DNA from: Shewanella nanhaiensis
GTDB lineage: Bacteria; Pseudomonadota; Gammaproteobacteria; Enterobacterales; Shewanellaceae
Length of the DNA stretch: 64,000 nt
Assembly (NCBI RefSeq): GCF_019457885.1
Contig: NZ_JAHZST010000021.1
Location: forward strand, 1 to 64,000
Direction of reading: 5' to 3'
Under the pieces are notes generated by a model. It made no database searches, was not told where the DNA came from, and saw nothing but the letters and a program-made list of their open reading frames with translations. Positions 51,923 through 60,267 of the stretch are shown here, piece by piece. The first letter of the stretch is position 1, and every line of letters starts with the position of its first letter. Both the position numbers and the translations under genes were made by a program.

Positions 51923-52657
51923 ATGAATAGACTAAAAATCTACTTGTTCATACTCTGCTTAAGCTGGCTTCCTCTTCGGTTAATGGCAACCCCTCAAACC
52001 ATACAGGTAGCGACTGAGTCTTGGCTTGGTTACACCAATGAAGATGGCTCTGGATTCTACTTTGATATCCTAAAGCATGTTTTTCCAGAGAAGGATTGGA
52101 CGCTTGAGATAGATATGGCTCCGTTTTCTAGAGTTAGGTACCTGCTCAACCATGAGCGTGCCGATATGGCGTTGGGCTTCTATGTTGGTGATAAAACGAA
52201 GGCACTATATAGTGAGCAAGCGGTTGAGGTTGACAGTGTCGATGTTGCGTTAACGCCTGAAATGGCGCAGATATGGGAGGGGGTTAATAGCCTCTCTTTT
52301 AAAAAAGTGCAGGCGTTGCTGGCCTATCGCTATGATGAGTTTATTGATGTTCCCATGTATTACGAGGAGAGCAGCAACTTACTGGAGATGCTTAATCGTG
52401 TTAATCGGGGGCAGATAGATGCGGTACTGGATTATAAGCCAACTATGCTAGCGAAAGCGGCAAAATTGGCTCAGCCTAGGCAGTTTGTGATTATTGAGAA
52501 TATATTTCAAGCCGAGATCTATTTTGTGTTTGCCCAAAACAGTAAGGGAGCGTTATTAAAAGCTCACTTCGATATTGAGCTTCAGAAGATGATCGACAGC
52601 GGCGAGCTAGACAGATTATTTCGTCAGCATATAGGCCCAGAGGCCAGCCGCCTCTAG
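51923..52657 (+). CDS. Extracellular solute-binding protein, family 3
   Basis: The 244-residue protein has a signal peptide (IYLFILCLSWLPLRLMA), then IQVATESWLGYTNEDGSGFYFDIL and ERADMALGF, which fit the SBP_bac_3 fold. No ABC permease or ATPase is near, so it is an orphan binding protein of unknown amino-acid-like ligand. Such orphans in Shewanella often serve signalling or environmental sensing (inference). The gene ends four bases before the convergent menF. Confidence 0.8.
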   Translation: MNRLKIYLFILCLSWLPLRLMATPQTIQVATESWLGYTNEDGSGFYFDILKHVFPEKDWTLEIDMAPFSRVRYLLNHERADMALGFYVGDKTKALYSEQAVEVDSVDVALTPEMAQIWEGVNSLSFKKVQALLAYRYDEFIDVPMYYEESSNLLEMLNRVNRGQIDAVLDYKPTMLAKAAKLAQPRQFVIIENIFQAEIYFVFAQNSKGALLKAHFDIELQKMIDSGELDRLFRQHIGPEASRL

Positions 52658-52661
52658 TGTT

Positions 52662-54032
52662 CTAAACCTCGGTAAGAATCGAGAGTATGGTGGTGAGTTT
52701 ATTCTCCAGCTCTACCCATTCAGAGTCGGCCTCAGATCCCGACACTATACCCGCTCCCGCAAACAAGTTGATACGGCCAGGTTCGATTAGCGCGCTGCGA
52801 ATAGCCACAGCAAACTCACTCTCATACTTGTTAAAGTAACCACATGCTCCCGCATACCAACCTCTGGCATACCCTTCACTTTGGCGAATAAAGCTCATGG
52901 CTGGCTCTTTAGGTAAGCCACCTACTGCCGGCGTTGGGTGCAGCGCTTGAAGTAACTGAAAGTCATCAACCCCAGGTTTTAACTCCGCACGAATTGAGCG
53001 ATGAAGGTGCTGAATGTGGCTGAGCTTAAACACTTTAGGAATGCTTTCTGCACCCACATAATTACTGAGAGGTGTTAGCGCATCGACAATATGATCTTTG
53101 ACCAATCGGTTTTCATGGCTGTTCTTATTATCTTCCATCAGTGTTTGAGCAAGCACCTTGTCCTCTTCAAGGTTTAAACCTCGGGTGGTCGTGCCTGCTA
53201 GTGCTTCTGTGAATAGCTCTCTTTGTCTACGGCGATATAACCGCTCCGGAGTACAGGAGATAAAGGTGCTATCGGGACTAAACTGAAAGCCAAACTGAAA
53301 ACTGTTCTTATTTCGCCCTTGCCAACAAGCAAGCAGCATCCAAGGATCGACAGGCTGATTTATCTCAAGTTGAGTTAAGCGGGAGAGCACAACCTTAGGT
53401 GTCTCTTGGATAAACTTCTGATGAGTGACCTGATTAACCAGTTCGGTCCAGCGGTAGCGGTCTGGTCGATCGCTGCGACTTAAGATATTGATCTTGTTTG
53501 GTGGTGGCAGAGGCTTTGGAGAAGCAAGCTGAGCTAAGCTCGTCATTGCCAGATCGCGTTCTGATTCAGCGTTATCTGTTTCGCAGTTTAGGTTTACCAG
53601 CAGTTTGTAGTCGTTACCATGACGTCTCAGCTCTACCCGAGGCAGGACAAAGTGGGCGCGACCAAATTCAGGCCAACACTCTGTGGTTCTATCGAAAGCA
53701 ACGCCACCGTAATAGCGGATATCTTGATTGTTTGAGAGTGCTCTTTGCTTCTGATATTCAATAGAGAGTTGATTATCATCAATATTATCTGCGTAGAAGA
53801 AATCTTTACAGCAACCGATCGCTGCCACTTCCTCTTCAGTATCTCTGCCCTTCCAATAGATCCTTGGGTAGCAAGGCTGAGCTGCAAGCCAAGCAATGGC
53901 AGGGACAGGCTTAATAGACACTGAAAGTTGAATGATAGGATCGTTTTGTGTTTGAAATTTTAGTTGTTTTAAAGTGTCAGTAAGAGAGGCAATAGCCTGT
54001 GACAACGAGTAGACAGCCAATTCAAACTCCAA
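52662..54032 (-). CDS. menF: Isochorismate synthase MenF
   Basis: Converts chorismate to isochorismate for menaquinone synthesis. The 456-residue protein has the chorismate-binding core: SCTPERLYRR, EALAGTTTRG, SHENRLVKDHIV, LHPTPAVGGLPKEPAM, RGWYAGACGYF and FAGAGIVSGSEADSEW. The length is near E. coli MenF (431). Menaquinone is central to anaerobic respiration in Shewanella. The rest of the men operon is not in view, as in many bacteria. The 400-base gap upstream also serves the divergent TonB operon. Confidence 0.95.
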   Translation of the reverse strand: MEFELAVYSLSQAIASLTDTLKQLKFQTQNDPIIQLSVSIKPVPAIAWLAAQPCYPRIYWKGRDTEEEVAAIGCCKDFFYADNIDDNQLSIEYQKQRALSNNQDIRYYGGVAFDRTTECWPEFGRAHFVLPRVELRRHGNDYKLLVNLNCETDNAESERDLAMTSLAQLASPKPLPPPNKINILSRSDRPDRYRWTELVNQVTHQKFIQETPKVVLSRLTQLEINQPVDPWMLLACWQGRNKNSFQFGFQFSPDSTFISCTPERLYRRRQRELFTEALAGTTTRGLNLEEDKVLAQTLMEDNKNSHENRLVKDHIVDALTPLSNYVGAESIPKVFKLSHIQHLHRSIRAELKPGVDDFQLLQALHPTPAVGGLPKEPAMSFIRQSEGYARGWYAGACGYFNKYESEFAVAIRSALIEPGRINLFAGAGIVSGSEADSEWVELENKLTTILSILTEV

Positions 54033-54432
54033 AACATATCAGAAATAACGAAGATTACAGCTAAGGCCAGATCCCTAAATTGTGGGGAATAGCAAAGTAT
54101 TAAGCGTGTGAATAATAATCTTTAACACAAAGTAATGTGCGAGGGAAAAAGTGTCAAGTTGCAGCCTACCAAGCTGTGAGGTTAGCCATAAATTCAATAC
54201 TCAAGCGCCTATTTTGAACGTATTTTCATGAGCTTGGAAATATCTGTTTAGTGTGTTTCTTTTTGTCCAAAAGCCTGTCCACGTAAGACATTTTGTCCTC
54301 TATGTATTACCTCCTTCTCAGATAATGTATGAATTAGTCGATCTAGGTTTGTTTTATGGTTTTATTTGCTTGAGCGATAGCGGGGGCTCTTTAAAAATAG
54401 CGCCAAATATATCGTTAGGATTATGAAACTAG
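54033..54432. other. Divergent gap between menF and the TonB-ECF operon
   Basis: No gene is seen. The main feature is GACATTTTGTC at 54287-54297, preceded by TTTTTGTCC and CCTGTCCACGT, so several TGTCC half-sites cluster within 30 bases. No Fur box, cobalamin riboswitch or sigma-54 promoter was recognised. The palindrome is the same as in the tupA / two-component gap. Confidence 0.5.
54287..54297. promoter_or_regulatory. Palindrome GACATTTTGTC upstream of the TonB-ECF operon
   Basis: GACA-TTT-TGTC is an inverted repeat about 136 bases before the TonB-receptor start. The exact 11-base sequence recurs at 46089-46099 and, with one change, reversed at 46171-46181. A shared regulator, perhaps the adjacent response regulator, would explain it. 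Confidence 0.5.
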
Positions 54433-56382
54433 ATGAAAAAACAACAAAAAGTGCTGAGAGTATCTAGCTTGGCGCTAGCCATGAGCTTGGCTTATCAGGT
54501 TCAGGCAGATGAGATCGAAAGAGATCCAATTCTTAATGTGACTGACGTTATTGTGGTGCACGGTGAGCGTGCTTCAGTAACCGAAGCCGCTACGACTCAT
54601 TGGAGTGTCGATGCGCAGGAGATTAAGGCTTCAGGCGCGCAAAGCTTAGATCAAGTTCTTGAAAATGTACCAGGGATCTATGTGCGCGTGGGTGGTGACT
54701 CTACTCCACGAGTTGATATTCGAGGTTTAAAAACGCGCCACATTACTTTCTTAATTAATGGCGTACCAGCAAGTAGTACCGAAGATGGTCAGTTTGATCC
54801 AAGTGTTATCCCAACGAACCTAATTGCTCGAGTTGATGTTTCTGTTGGTCCTACATCTGTGCTGTATGGCCCAGGCGGAAGTGCGGGTGTGATTAACATT
54901 ATTACTAAGCAAGGTGATGAGTCATCTTCGCTGTCAGGTAAAGTAGAGTCTGCTGCTGACAATACGCTCAACGCTGATATCAGCGCAGCAGGTTCAGGTG
55001 AGAACTGGCAAGGTATTATGAGCGTGACTCATCAAGAAACTGATGGCACTCCAATGCCTGATGATTTTGAAGATACGCGCAATCAAATCGGTGATCTGCG
55101 TTTTAACTCAGACAGAAAGTTAACTAACTATTATGCCCAAGGTAGTTACTTCATCAACGATTCAACTAAGTTAATGGCCAACTACACTCAGCGTGATGGC
55201 GTGTGGGGTAAAGCGCCTACAGTCGATCGCAAGAAAGCACCATCAAGAATTGAAGATTTCAATGAGCAAAGCATGCAACTTGGTGCGGCCCATGAAATAA
55301 ATGAGAAGTATGTTGTTCGTGGTTTTGTTTACTATAACCAAACAGATATGGTTGAAAACTTCTATAACCATAGAATGAATAACTTAAATAGTATTGTTGA
55401 AAGTACCTCTAAAGTCAGCGGTACTAACCTTCAATTTATTAGCGAATTTGATTATGGCGCTGTGTTAACCACCTCTGTCATTGTTGAAAAACAAGATTGG
55501 TTCTCCCATACAGATAAAATTCGTAGTGATAAAGGCACGGGTAGCGGTGGCGGTTCTGGCGGCGGTCAAGGTAGTTCTGGCGATATCGATGAAAGCCTGA
55601 TGGTTTATACCGGTGCCGCAGAGTACCAATATCAAAGTGATGGTAGATATGGCTACAGCTTAGGTGCAGCGGTGCACAATTACGATCTTGATGTGAACAG
55701 TGAGACAGATTTTTCAGCGCAAGCGTCTGCATTTTATCAAGTCACTGATTCAAGCCGCATCCATACAGGTCTTGCTCGAAAAGTACGTTATCCATCGATC
55801 AGCGATCTTTACGCGCCTAACAGCGGTAACGTGAACCTAAAAGCCGAAGTTGCTAACCAGTTTGAACTGGGTCTACAACAATCTCTCCCTTTCGATACTC
55901 AGCTAGATATCAGTAGCTATATTACTGATGCCAATGATTACATCGCTAAAGATGATAACAATCAAGAGCAGAACATTGGTGATTATCGCTTTATGGGTGT
56001 CGATTTACAGATGACGAATCAATATTTCGATAGCCTAGGGTTAACGTTTGCCTATAGCTACATAGATACCGAAGACCGTGCTACCAATGAGCGCTTGCAA
56101 TACCGTCCGACTCACAACTTGCGCCTGCAAGCGAGCTATGACTTCTCCTTTGGTTTAACGACACGTTTAAATGCTGAGCGAATTATTGATCAAGTGAACG
56201 GTAAAGGTGTTCAGCTAGATAATTACACCTTAGTTGACCTAAGTTTGAGCCAAAATATTTGGCATGACAATTTAGAGTTATACGTCCGCGCTACAAACCT
56301 ATTTGATGAGCTTTATTATCAAAGCGACTTTATGCCACAAGCGGGTCGTCAGGTGTTTGTTGGTCTTAATTGGCAGCTTTAG
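54433..56382 (+). CDS. TonB-dependent outer-membrane receptor
   Basis: The 649-residue precursor has a signal peptide (VSSLALAMSLAYQVQA) and a TonB box (DVIVVHG near 40). The plug domain (SLDQVLENVPGIYVRVGG, RVDIRGLKTRHITFLINGVP) ends in VLYGPGGSAGVINIITK, and a 22-strand barrel follows. A glycine/serine-rich insert (GTGSGGGSGGGQGSSGD, near residues 368-384) lies in one loop. It resembles receptors for siderophores, vitamins or metal complexes, but no ligand can be named. It leads an operon with the ECF transporter and starts 4 bases before it, so it likely delivers the substrate to that importer. Confidence 0.95.
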   Translation: MKKQQKVLRVSSLALAMSLAYQVQADEIERDPILNVTDVIVVHGERASVTEAATTHWSVDAQEIKASGAQSLDQVLENVPGIYVRVGGDSTPRVDIRGLKTRHITFLINGVPASSTEDGQFDPSVIPTNLIARVDVSVGPTSVLYGPGGSAGVINIITKQGDESSSLSGKVESAADNTLNADISAAGSGENWQGIMSVTHQETDGTPMPDDFEDTRNQIGDLRFNSDRKLTNYYAQGSYFINDSTKLMANYTQRDGVWGKAPTVDRKKAPSRIEDFNEQSMQLGAAHEINEKYVVRGFVYYNQTDMVENFYNHRMNNLNSIVESTSKVSGTNLQFISEFDYGAVLTTSVIVEKQDWFSHTDKIRSDKGTGSGGGSGGGQGSSGDIDESLMVYTGAAEYQYQSDGRYGYSLGAAVHNYDLDVNSETDFSAQASAFYQVTDSSRIHTGLARKVRYPSISDLYAPNSGNVNLKAEVANQFELGLQQSLPFDTQLDISSYITDANDYIAKDDNNQEQNIGDYRFMGVDLQMTNQYFDSLGLTFAYSYIDTEDRATNERLQYRPTHNLRLQASYDFSFGLTTRLNAERIIDQVNGKGVQLDNYTLVDLSLSQNIWHDNLELYVRATNLFDELYYQSDFMPQAGRQVFVGLNWQL

Positions 56383-56385
56383 TCC

Positions 56386-57741
56386 ATGAGTTTACTTGAG
56401 CTAGATAGGGTGAGTTTTCGCTATGCCTGTGGTGAGCGGTTTATTCTGGAGGAGCTTAGCCTCCAGATTGAGCCGGGTGAGTGTCACTGTATTAGCGGGC
56501 CGACTGGCTCAGGTAAATCGACGCTGCTTAAGTTGATTATGGGTGTCCTCTCGCGACCCTTTGACGGTGAAATGACCAGAACCGGTGAACTGACATTGGG
56601 TCTAGTGATGCAAGATCCCAATGTGCAGTTTATTCGTCAAAGTGTGGGGGCTGAGGTCGCTTTTGCGCTGGAAAATTTATGTGTTCCTCCTGATTTAATG
56701 CGGGCTAAAGTTAGCTCTGCCTTAAGAAAAGTGGGGCTGTTTATTCGCCTAGATATGCCGATTGAGCAGCTGTCTTTGGGACAGAAGTACCGCGTTATGA
56801 TAGCGGCTCAATTGGTTTTCGAACCTGACATACTCCTACTTGATGAACCTTGGGCTCAACTCGATAACTCAGGGGTTGAAGAGCTTATATTAGTCTTGTC
56901 ACAGCTCAAACGTGACGGAGTTGCGGTGCTGCTGGTGGATCATAACCCAAAGGCGTTTAGCGAACTGGTTGATGTTTTTTATCATATGAAAGGTGGAAGC
57001 TTAGCGGCTGGCTGCTTACCAGCTGTTACTGTCGAACACTTAGTTGCGGCTCCTGTGTTGCTCGACAATTGTGTGGTTCAAGCTGAACCATTTGAGTTCA
57101 GGTTTATCGATCAAGCACCACTGTTTAAGAGTGTAGAACCCTTAGCGATCTATGGCGGTGAGATCATCGCTCTGATAGGCGATAACGGTACTGGCAAGAG
57201 TAGTTTTCTGAAAAGCCTTGCGGGGATCCAAGCGGATATCGGCAAGTTGCCTCTCACTGTGCTAGGCAAGCAAGCTAAATTAGGTGTTTTTGGCGCTGAG
57301 ATGGGACTCCTATTACAAGTGCCTAATCGCCAGCTGTTTGAAGAGACCGTTTTGGAGGAACTGCAGTTTAGCCTCAAGCGTTTCGGCTTGCCTCTATGTC
57401 GGGCTGAGCAGTTATTGAGTGAGTTGGAGTTAAGCCATTTAGCTGAGCACTCCCCTCATAAACTCTCCTATGGTCAGCAACATATGGTGGCATTGGCCTC
57501 TTTGGCCTGCTTAAAGCCTAAAGTGCTTCTGCTCGATGATCCGTTTGCTGGGTTAGATGCTGAATACCTTAATCGTGTCTGGTCTTTGTTGGTCAATCTT
57601 AGTCATGGGGGGAGCGCGATTTTACTGACGAGTCATCGGCAGATGGTAAACCTGCCTGTCACTCGGTATTGGCATATAGAAGCGGGTTTGCTGCGTTGTG
57701 AATATGACCGGTCTGTCACTCAAACCTTGCAGTTCGGTTAG
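56386..57741 (+). CDS. ECF transporter double ATPase (A-A fusion)
   Basis: The 451 residues form two ABC ATPase domains in one chain. Domain 1 has Walker A GPTGSGKSTLLKLI, signature LSLGQKYRVM and Walker B ILLLDEPWAQLD. Domain 2 has GDNGTGKSSFLKSL, LSYGQQHMVALASL and VLLLDDPFAGLD. This is the EcfA-A' arrangement found in ECF importers for vitamins and metals. It drives the T and S parts encoded next. The start codon lies 3 bases after the receptor stop. Confidence 0.92.
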   Translation: MSLLELDRVSFRYACGERFILEELSLQIEPGECHCISGPTGSGKSTLLKLIMGVLSRPFDGEMTRTGELTLGLVMQDPNVQFIRQSVGAEVAFALENLCVPPDLMRAKVSSALRKVGLFIRLDMPIEQLSLGQKYRVMIAAQLVFEPDILLLDEPWAQLDNSGVEELILVLSQLKRDGVAVLLVDHNPKAFSELVDVFYHMKGGSLAAGCLPAVTVEHLVAAPVLLDNCVVQAEPFEFRFIDQAPLFKSVEPLAIYGGEIIALIGDNGTGKSSFLKSLAGIQADIGKLPLTVLGKQAKLGVFGAEMGLLLQVPNRQLFEETVLEELQFSLKRFGLPLCRAEQLLSELELSHLAEHSPHKLSYGQQHMVALASLACLKPKVLLLDDPFAGLDAEYLNRVWSLLVNLSHGGSAILLTSHRQMVNLPVTRYWHIEAGLLRCEYDRSVTQTLQFG

Positions 57742-57754
57742 ATGAATTTTGACT

Positions 57755-58426
57755 ATGAAAACTAGGAGAGGTAGAGGTGTTCCTCATTCAACACTGGAGC
57801 GAAACGCCGAGACAGGGTCAAAGTCCATTGGCTGGACAGCTGGGGCGCTGAGCTTAGCGTTAATCTTATCGAGTAGCGCATTTTTCATCCCTCAAGATTA
57901 TCTACTGGCGCTCATCGTTTGTGACATTGTCTTGGTTATCCATGGTGTTTGTCGCCGTGGTGACTTTTGGATTCTGGGGCGGGTATTTCTTGTTCAGCTC
58001 GTGATCACTCTTACGCTCTATTACTTAATCCACGGTCAAGAGCTGCTACTCCAAGGAGCCTTAGCTGTGGTTAGGGTGTTATTGGCATTTATTCCTGGTT
58101 GGTGGCTATCTGTGAGCTGTAAGCCTGAGCAGATAGGTGAAGTCCTTGCCTGGATATTGCCAGTTAAATGGGCGTTTGTTATCGCTGCCTCGTTAAGTTT
58201 ACTGCCGACAATGACAACCGAGATCAGGGAGATATATCAAACTCAATCTCTGCGAGGTGCAAAAATATCCCCTAAAGCATTGAGGGACCCAAGAAATTGG
58301 TCTGAGTTGCTCCATTGCGTTATTTTTCCCCTACTTATTCAGCTACTTAAGTTATCTAAACAAACCGCGATGGCGGCTCAACTGCGCTATTTCGGTAAAC
58401 ATAAGCGTAGGACTCACTGGCGTTAG
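57755..58426 (+). CDS. ECF transporter T component
   Basis: The 223-residue membrane protein has about five predicted helices (ALSLALILSSSAFFIP.., LLALIVCDIVLVIHG, VLLAFIPGWWLSV). The ECF coupling helices carry the characteristic IYQTQSLRGAKISPKAL motif (A-R-G type), and the end (MAAQLRYFGKHKRR) fits EcfT. The TTG at 57749 is also in frame, but I favour the ATG at 57755. It couples ATP hydrolysis to the S protein. Confidence 0.85.
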   Translation: MKTRRGRGVPHSTLERNAETGSKSIGWTAGALSLALILSSSAFFIPQDYLLALIVCDIVLVIHGVCRRGDFWILGRVFLVQLVITLTLYYLIHGQELLLQGALAVVRVLLAFIPGWWLSVSCKPEQIGEVLAWILPVKWAFVIAASLSLLPTMTTEIREIYQTQSLRGAKISPKALRDPRNWSELLHCVIFPLLIQLLKLSKQTAMAAQLRYFGKHKRRTHWR

Positions 58427-58453
58427 TCGTGTTCATTATTAAAGAAGGTTGTT

Positions 58454-58999
58454 ATGGGTAAAGTCTTAAATTTCAGTTTACAAGATGCACTATTTATCGG
58501 TTTTTGCGCCACCTTACTGGTCGCACTAAAGAGCATGTTACGTCTTAAGTTAGGCATCGCCGGGCACTCTATGTTTCTAATGACATTTTTCTATCTTATC
58601 TGTTACGGAGTTGTCGGTCGTGCTGGCAGCATTACCGCTTGTGGTCTGCTGTCTGGCTTGGTTGCCATGATGTTGAGTATTGGCAAAGGAGGCCCCTTGA
58701 TCTTGATTAAATTTGGTTTACCCGCCTTGGCCATGGACTTGAGTATGTTGCTGTTTTCTGGGCTGATGACCTTAAAGCTACGCTGCATCCTTGTTGGTTT
58801 AGTGGGCTGCTTTGCTTGGGCTGCCAAAAGTTGGGTAGAAAACCTGCTGGTGGGAATGACGATTCAGGTGGCTTTGGTGCAGTTTATGTTAAGTATGCTC
58901 AAGGGAGGCATATTCACTATTTTGGCCGCCTTAATGGTCCCCTCTGTGTTAAGTCGATTAAAGGCGCACGATCTACTGTTTAACGAAGATGCGAAGTAA
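58454..58999 (+). CDS. Putative ECF transporter S component
   Basis: The 181-residue, very hydrophobic protein has five or six predicted helices and a Gly-rich early loop (GRAGSITACGLLSGLVAM), typical of S components that bind the substrate. It does not match the common vitamin types by eye. Its ligand is therefore unknown. It follows the T gene by 27 bases in the same operon. Confidence 0.75.
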   Translation: MGKVLNFSLQDALFIGFCATLLVALKSMLRLKLGIAGHSMFLMTFFYLICYGVVGRAGSITACGLLSGLVAMMLSIGKGGPLILIKFGLPALAMDLSMLLFSGLMTLKLRCILVGLVGCFAWAAKSWVENLLVGMTIQVALVQFMLSMLKGGIFTILAALMVPSVLSRLKAHDLLFNEDAK

Positions 59000-59062
59000 C
59001 GCCTTGTAACTGAATGGCTAGCCAGATTGTTAATCTTATTGCACACTTTTCTAGGAAAAAAA

Positions 59063-59815
59063 ATGAATCTATCCCCGTTGAGATCTTGGCTTATCTGTAT
59101 CGATGATACCGATGATATCGGCACTAAAGGTACAGGCGAGATTGCTGAAGAGATTGCCAGCTTGCTTTGTGACAGCGGAGCTCAGCGGCCTTGGGTAACC
59201 CGTCATCAACTATTTGTACATCCTGATATCCCCTATACCTCCCACAACAGTGCCATGTGCTTTCGATTGGAGAGTCGGGCAGAGCTTGAGGAGATAAAGC
59301 AGATAGCGGTGAAGCACCTACTTGAACAGAGTGCACCAGCATCGGATCCGGGTCTGGCGATATTGGATCTCGACACTGAGTTTGACTCAAATGCATTGGT
59401 TGAGTTTGGTTTATTGGCAAAAAAAGAGGTGATAACTAAACCGCAAGCCTATGAGTTGGCTGACAAGTTGGGGGTATCACTCAGTGAGCATGGCGGTACA
59501 GGCCAAGGGGTGATTGGCGCGCTGGCTGGGTTAGGTTTACGCCTTTATGGCCAAGATGGCCGGGTGAAGGGGCAAGTTAATCTAGGACAAGAGGAGTGTG
59601 AAGAGGGGATTGAGTTAACTGTCGCTCAGGTGCTTGAGCGCACTGGACTGGATAGGGTTATCGGCGTCGAAGGTGAGAGTTTAGATCCCTGTGAAACCAT
59701 ACTGCTTACTAAGAAGGTGAAAGCCATCTACTGTCAACATGAGTTTGCCTTGCTGGTTTATCGCCATGAAGGGCGCTGGTGTAATGCATTGAAAAAACAT
59801 CTGAAGGCCTATTGA
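59063..59815 (+). CDS. TiaS-like nucleotide-binding protein of unknown function
   Basis: The 251-residue protein opens with WLICIDDTDDIGTKGTGEIAEEIA, the kinase-type motif of TiaS, an archaeal tRNA-modifying enzyme that attaches agmatine. SEHGGTGQGVIGALAGLGLRLYG is the matching ferredoxin-like-domain signature. The OB-fold and zinc ribbon of full TiaS are absent. In a bacterium with no agmatidine, a role on another substrate is likely, perhaps processing the imported compound. An AGGA lies before the ATG at 59063. It is followed at once by the small Cys protein. Confidence 0.75.
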   Translation: MNLSPLRSWLICIDDTDDIGTKGTGEIAEEIASLLCDSGAQRPWVTRHQLFVHPDIPYTSHNSAMCFRLESRAELEEIKQIAVKHLLEQSAPASDPGLAILDLDTEFDSNALVEFGLLAKKEVITKPQAYELADKLGVSLSEHGGTGQGVIGALAGLGLRLYGQDGRVKGQVNLGQEECEEGIELTVAQVLERTGLDRVIGVEGESLDPCETILLTKKVKAIYCQHEFALLVYRHEGRWCNALKKHLKAY

Positions 59816-59817
59816 TT

Positions 59818-60042
59818 ATGGATAAGGTTATTGCGAATTTTGAATTTGATGGTCAGGTGTTTCGTTTTCGGTTTGGCAGTGAGAATGAGCTTGAGTCACG
59901 GGTAACTGCTAGTGAGTGTTATCTGTTCATGCCCGATGATGAGGATGAACAGATCGATGACTCTCTCATCTCTTGTTATAACTGTATGAACAGGCGGTGG
60001 TTGATTGATGGGATGGCATGTATGAAAATTAAACGAATTTAA
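59818..60042 (+). CDS. Small Cys-rich protein in the ECF operon
   Basis: The 74 residues hold Cys at 34, 53, 56 and 68, with CYNC forming a CX2C pair, and an acidic stretch (PDDEDEQIDDS). The spacing suggests a metal site or redox partner. No family is recognised. The gene overlaps the end of the TiaS-like gene if the TTG at 59812 is used; the ATG at 59818 leaves a 2-base gap. A chaperone or carrier for the imported compound is possible. Confidence 0.65.
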   Translation: MDKVIANFEFDGQVFRFRFGSENELESRVTASECYLFMPDDEDEQIDDSLISCYNCMNRRWLIDGMACMKIKRI

Positions 60043-60267
60043 TTTTATTAGCAAAAACTATTTATTAAGAGGTATTTTATTTATAGGAAATGCTTAACCA
60101 TGTTACGACTAAGGTTTTATGTTTTGATTTTAATCGGTTTTTTAGTTTATTAATTGGTACGACCTCGATAGTATATACTCTTCTGAAAAAATTAAAGAAG
60201 GTAAGCCGTACTAATATTTTAATAAACGCTTACTGGTTTTTATCTTCTTTGGGAGAGTTTGTACATT

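Noticed and set aside
54300..54432. Sigma-54 (-24/-12) promoter for the TonB-ECF operon
   Set aside because: The nearest GG..GC pairs (for example TGGTTTTATTTGC) have the wrong spacing of 8 rather than 10 bases.
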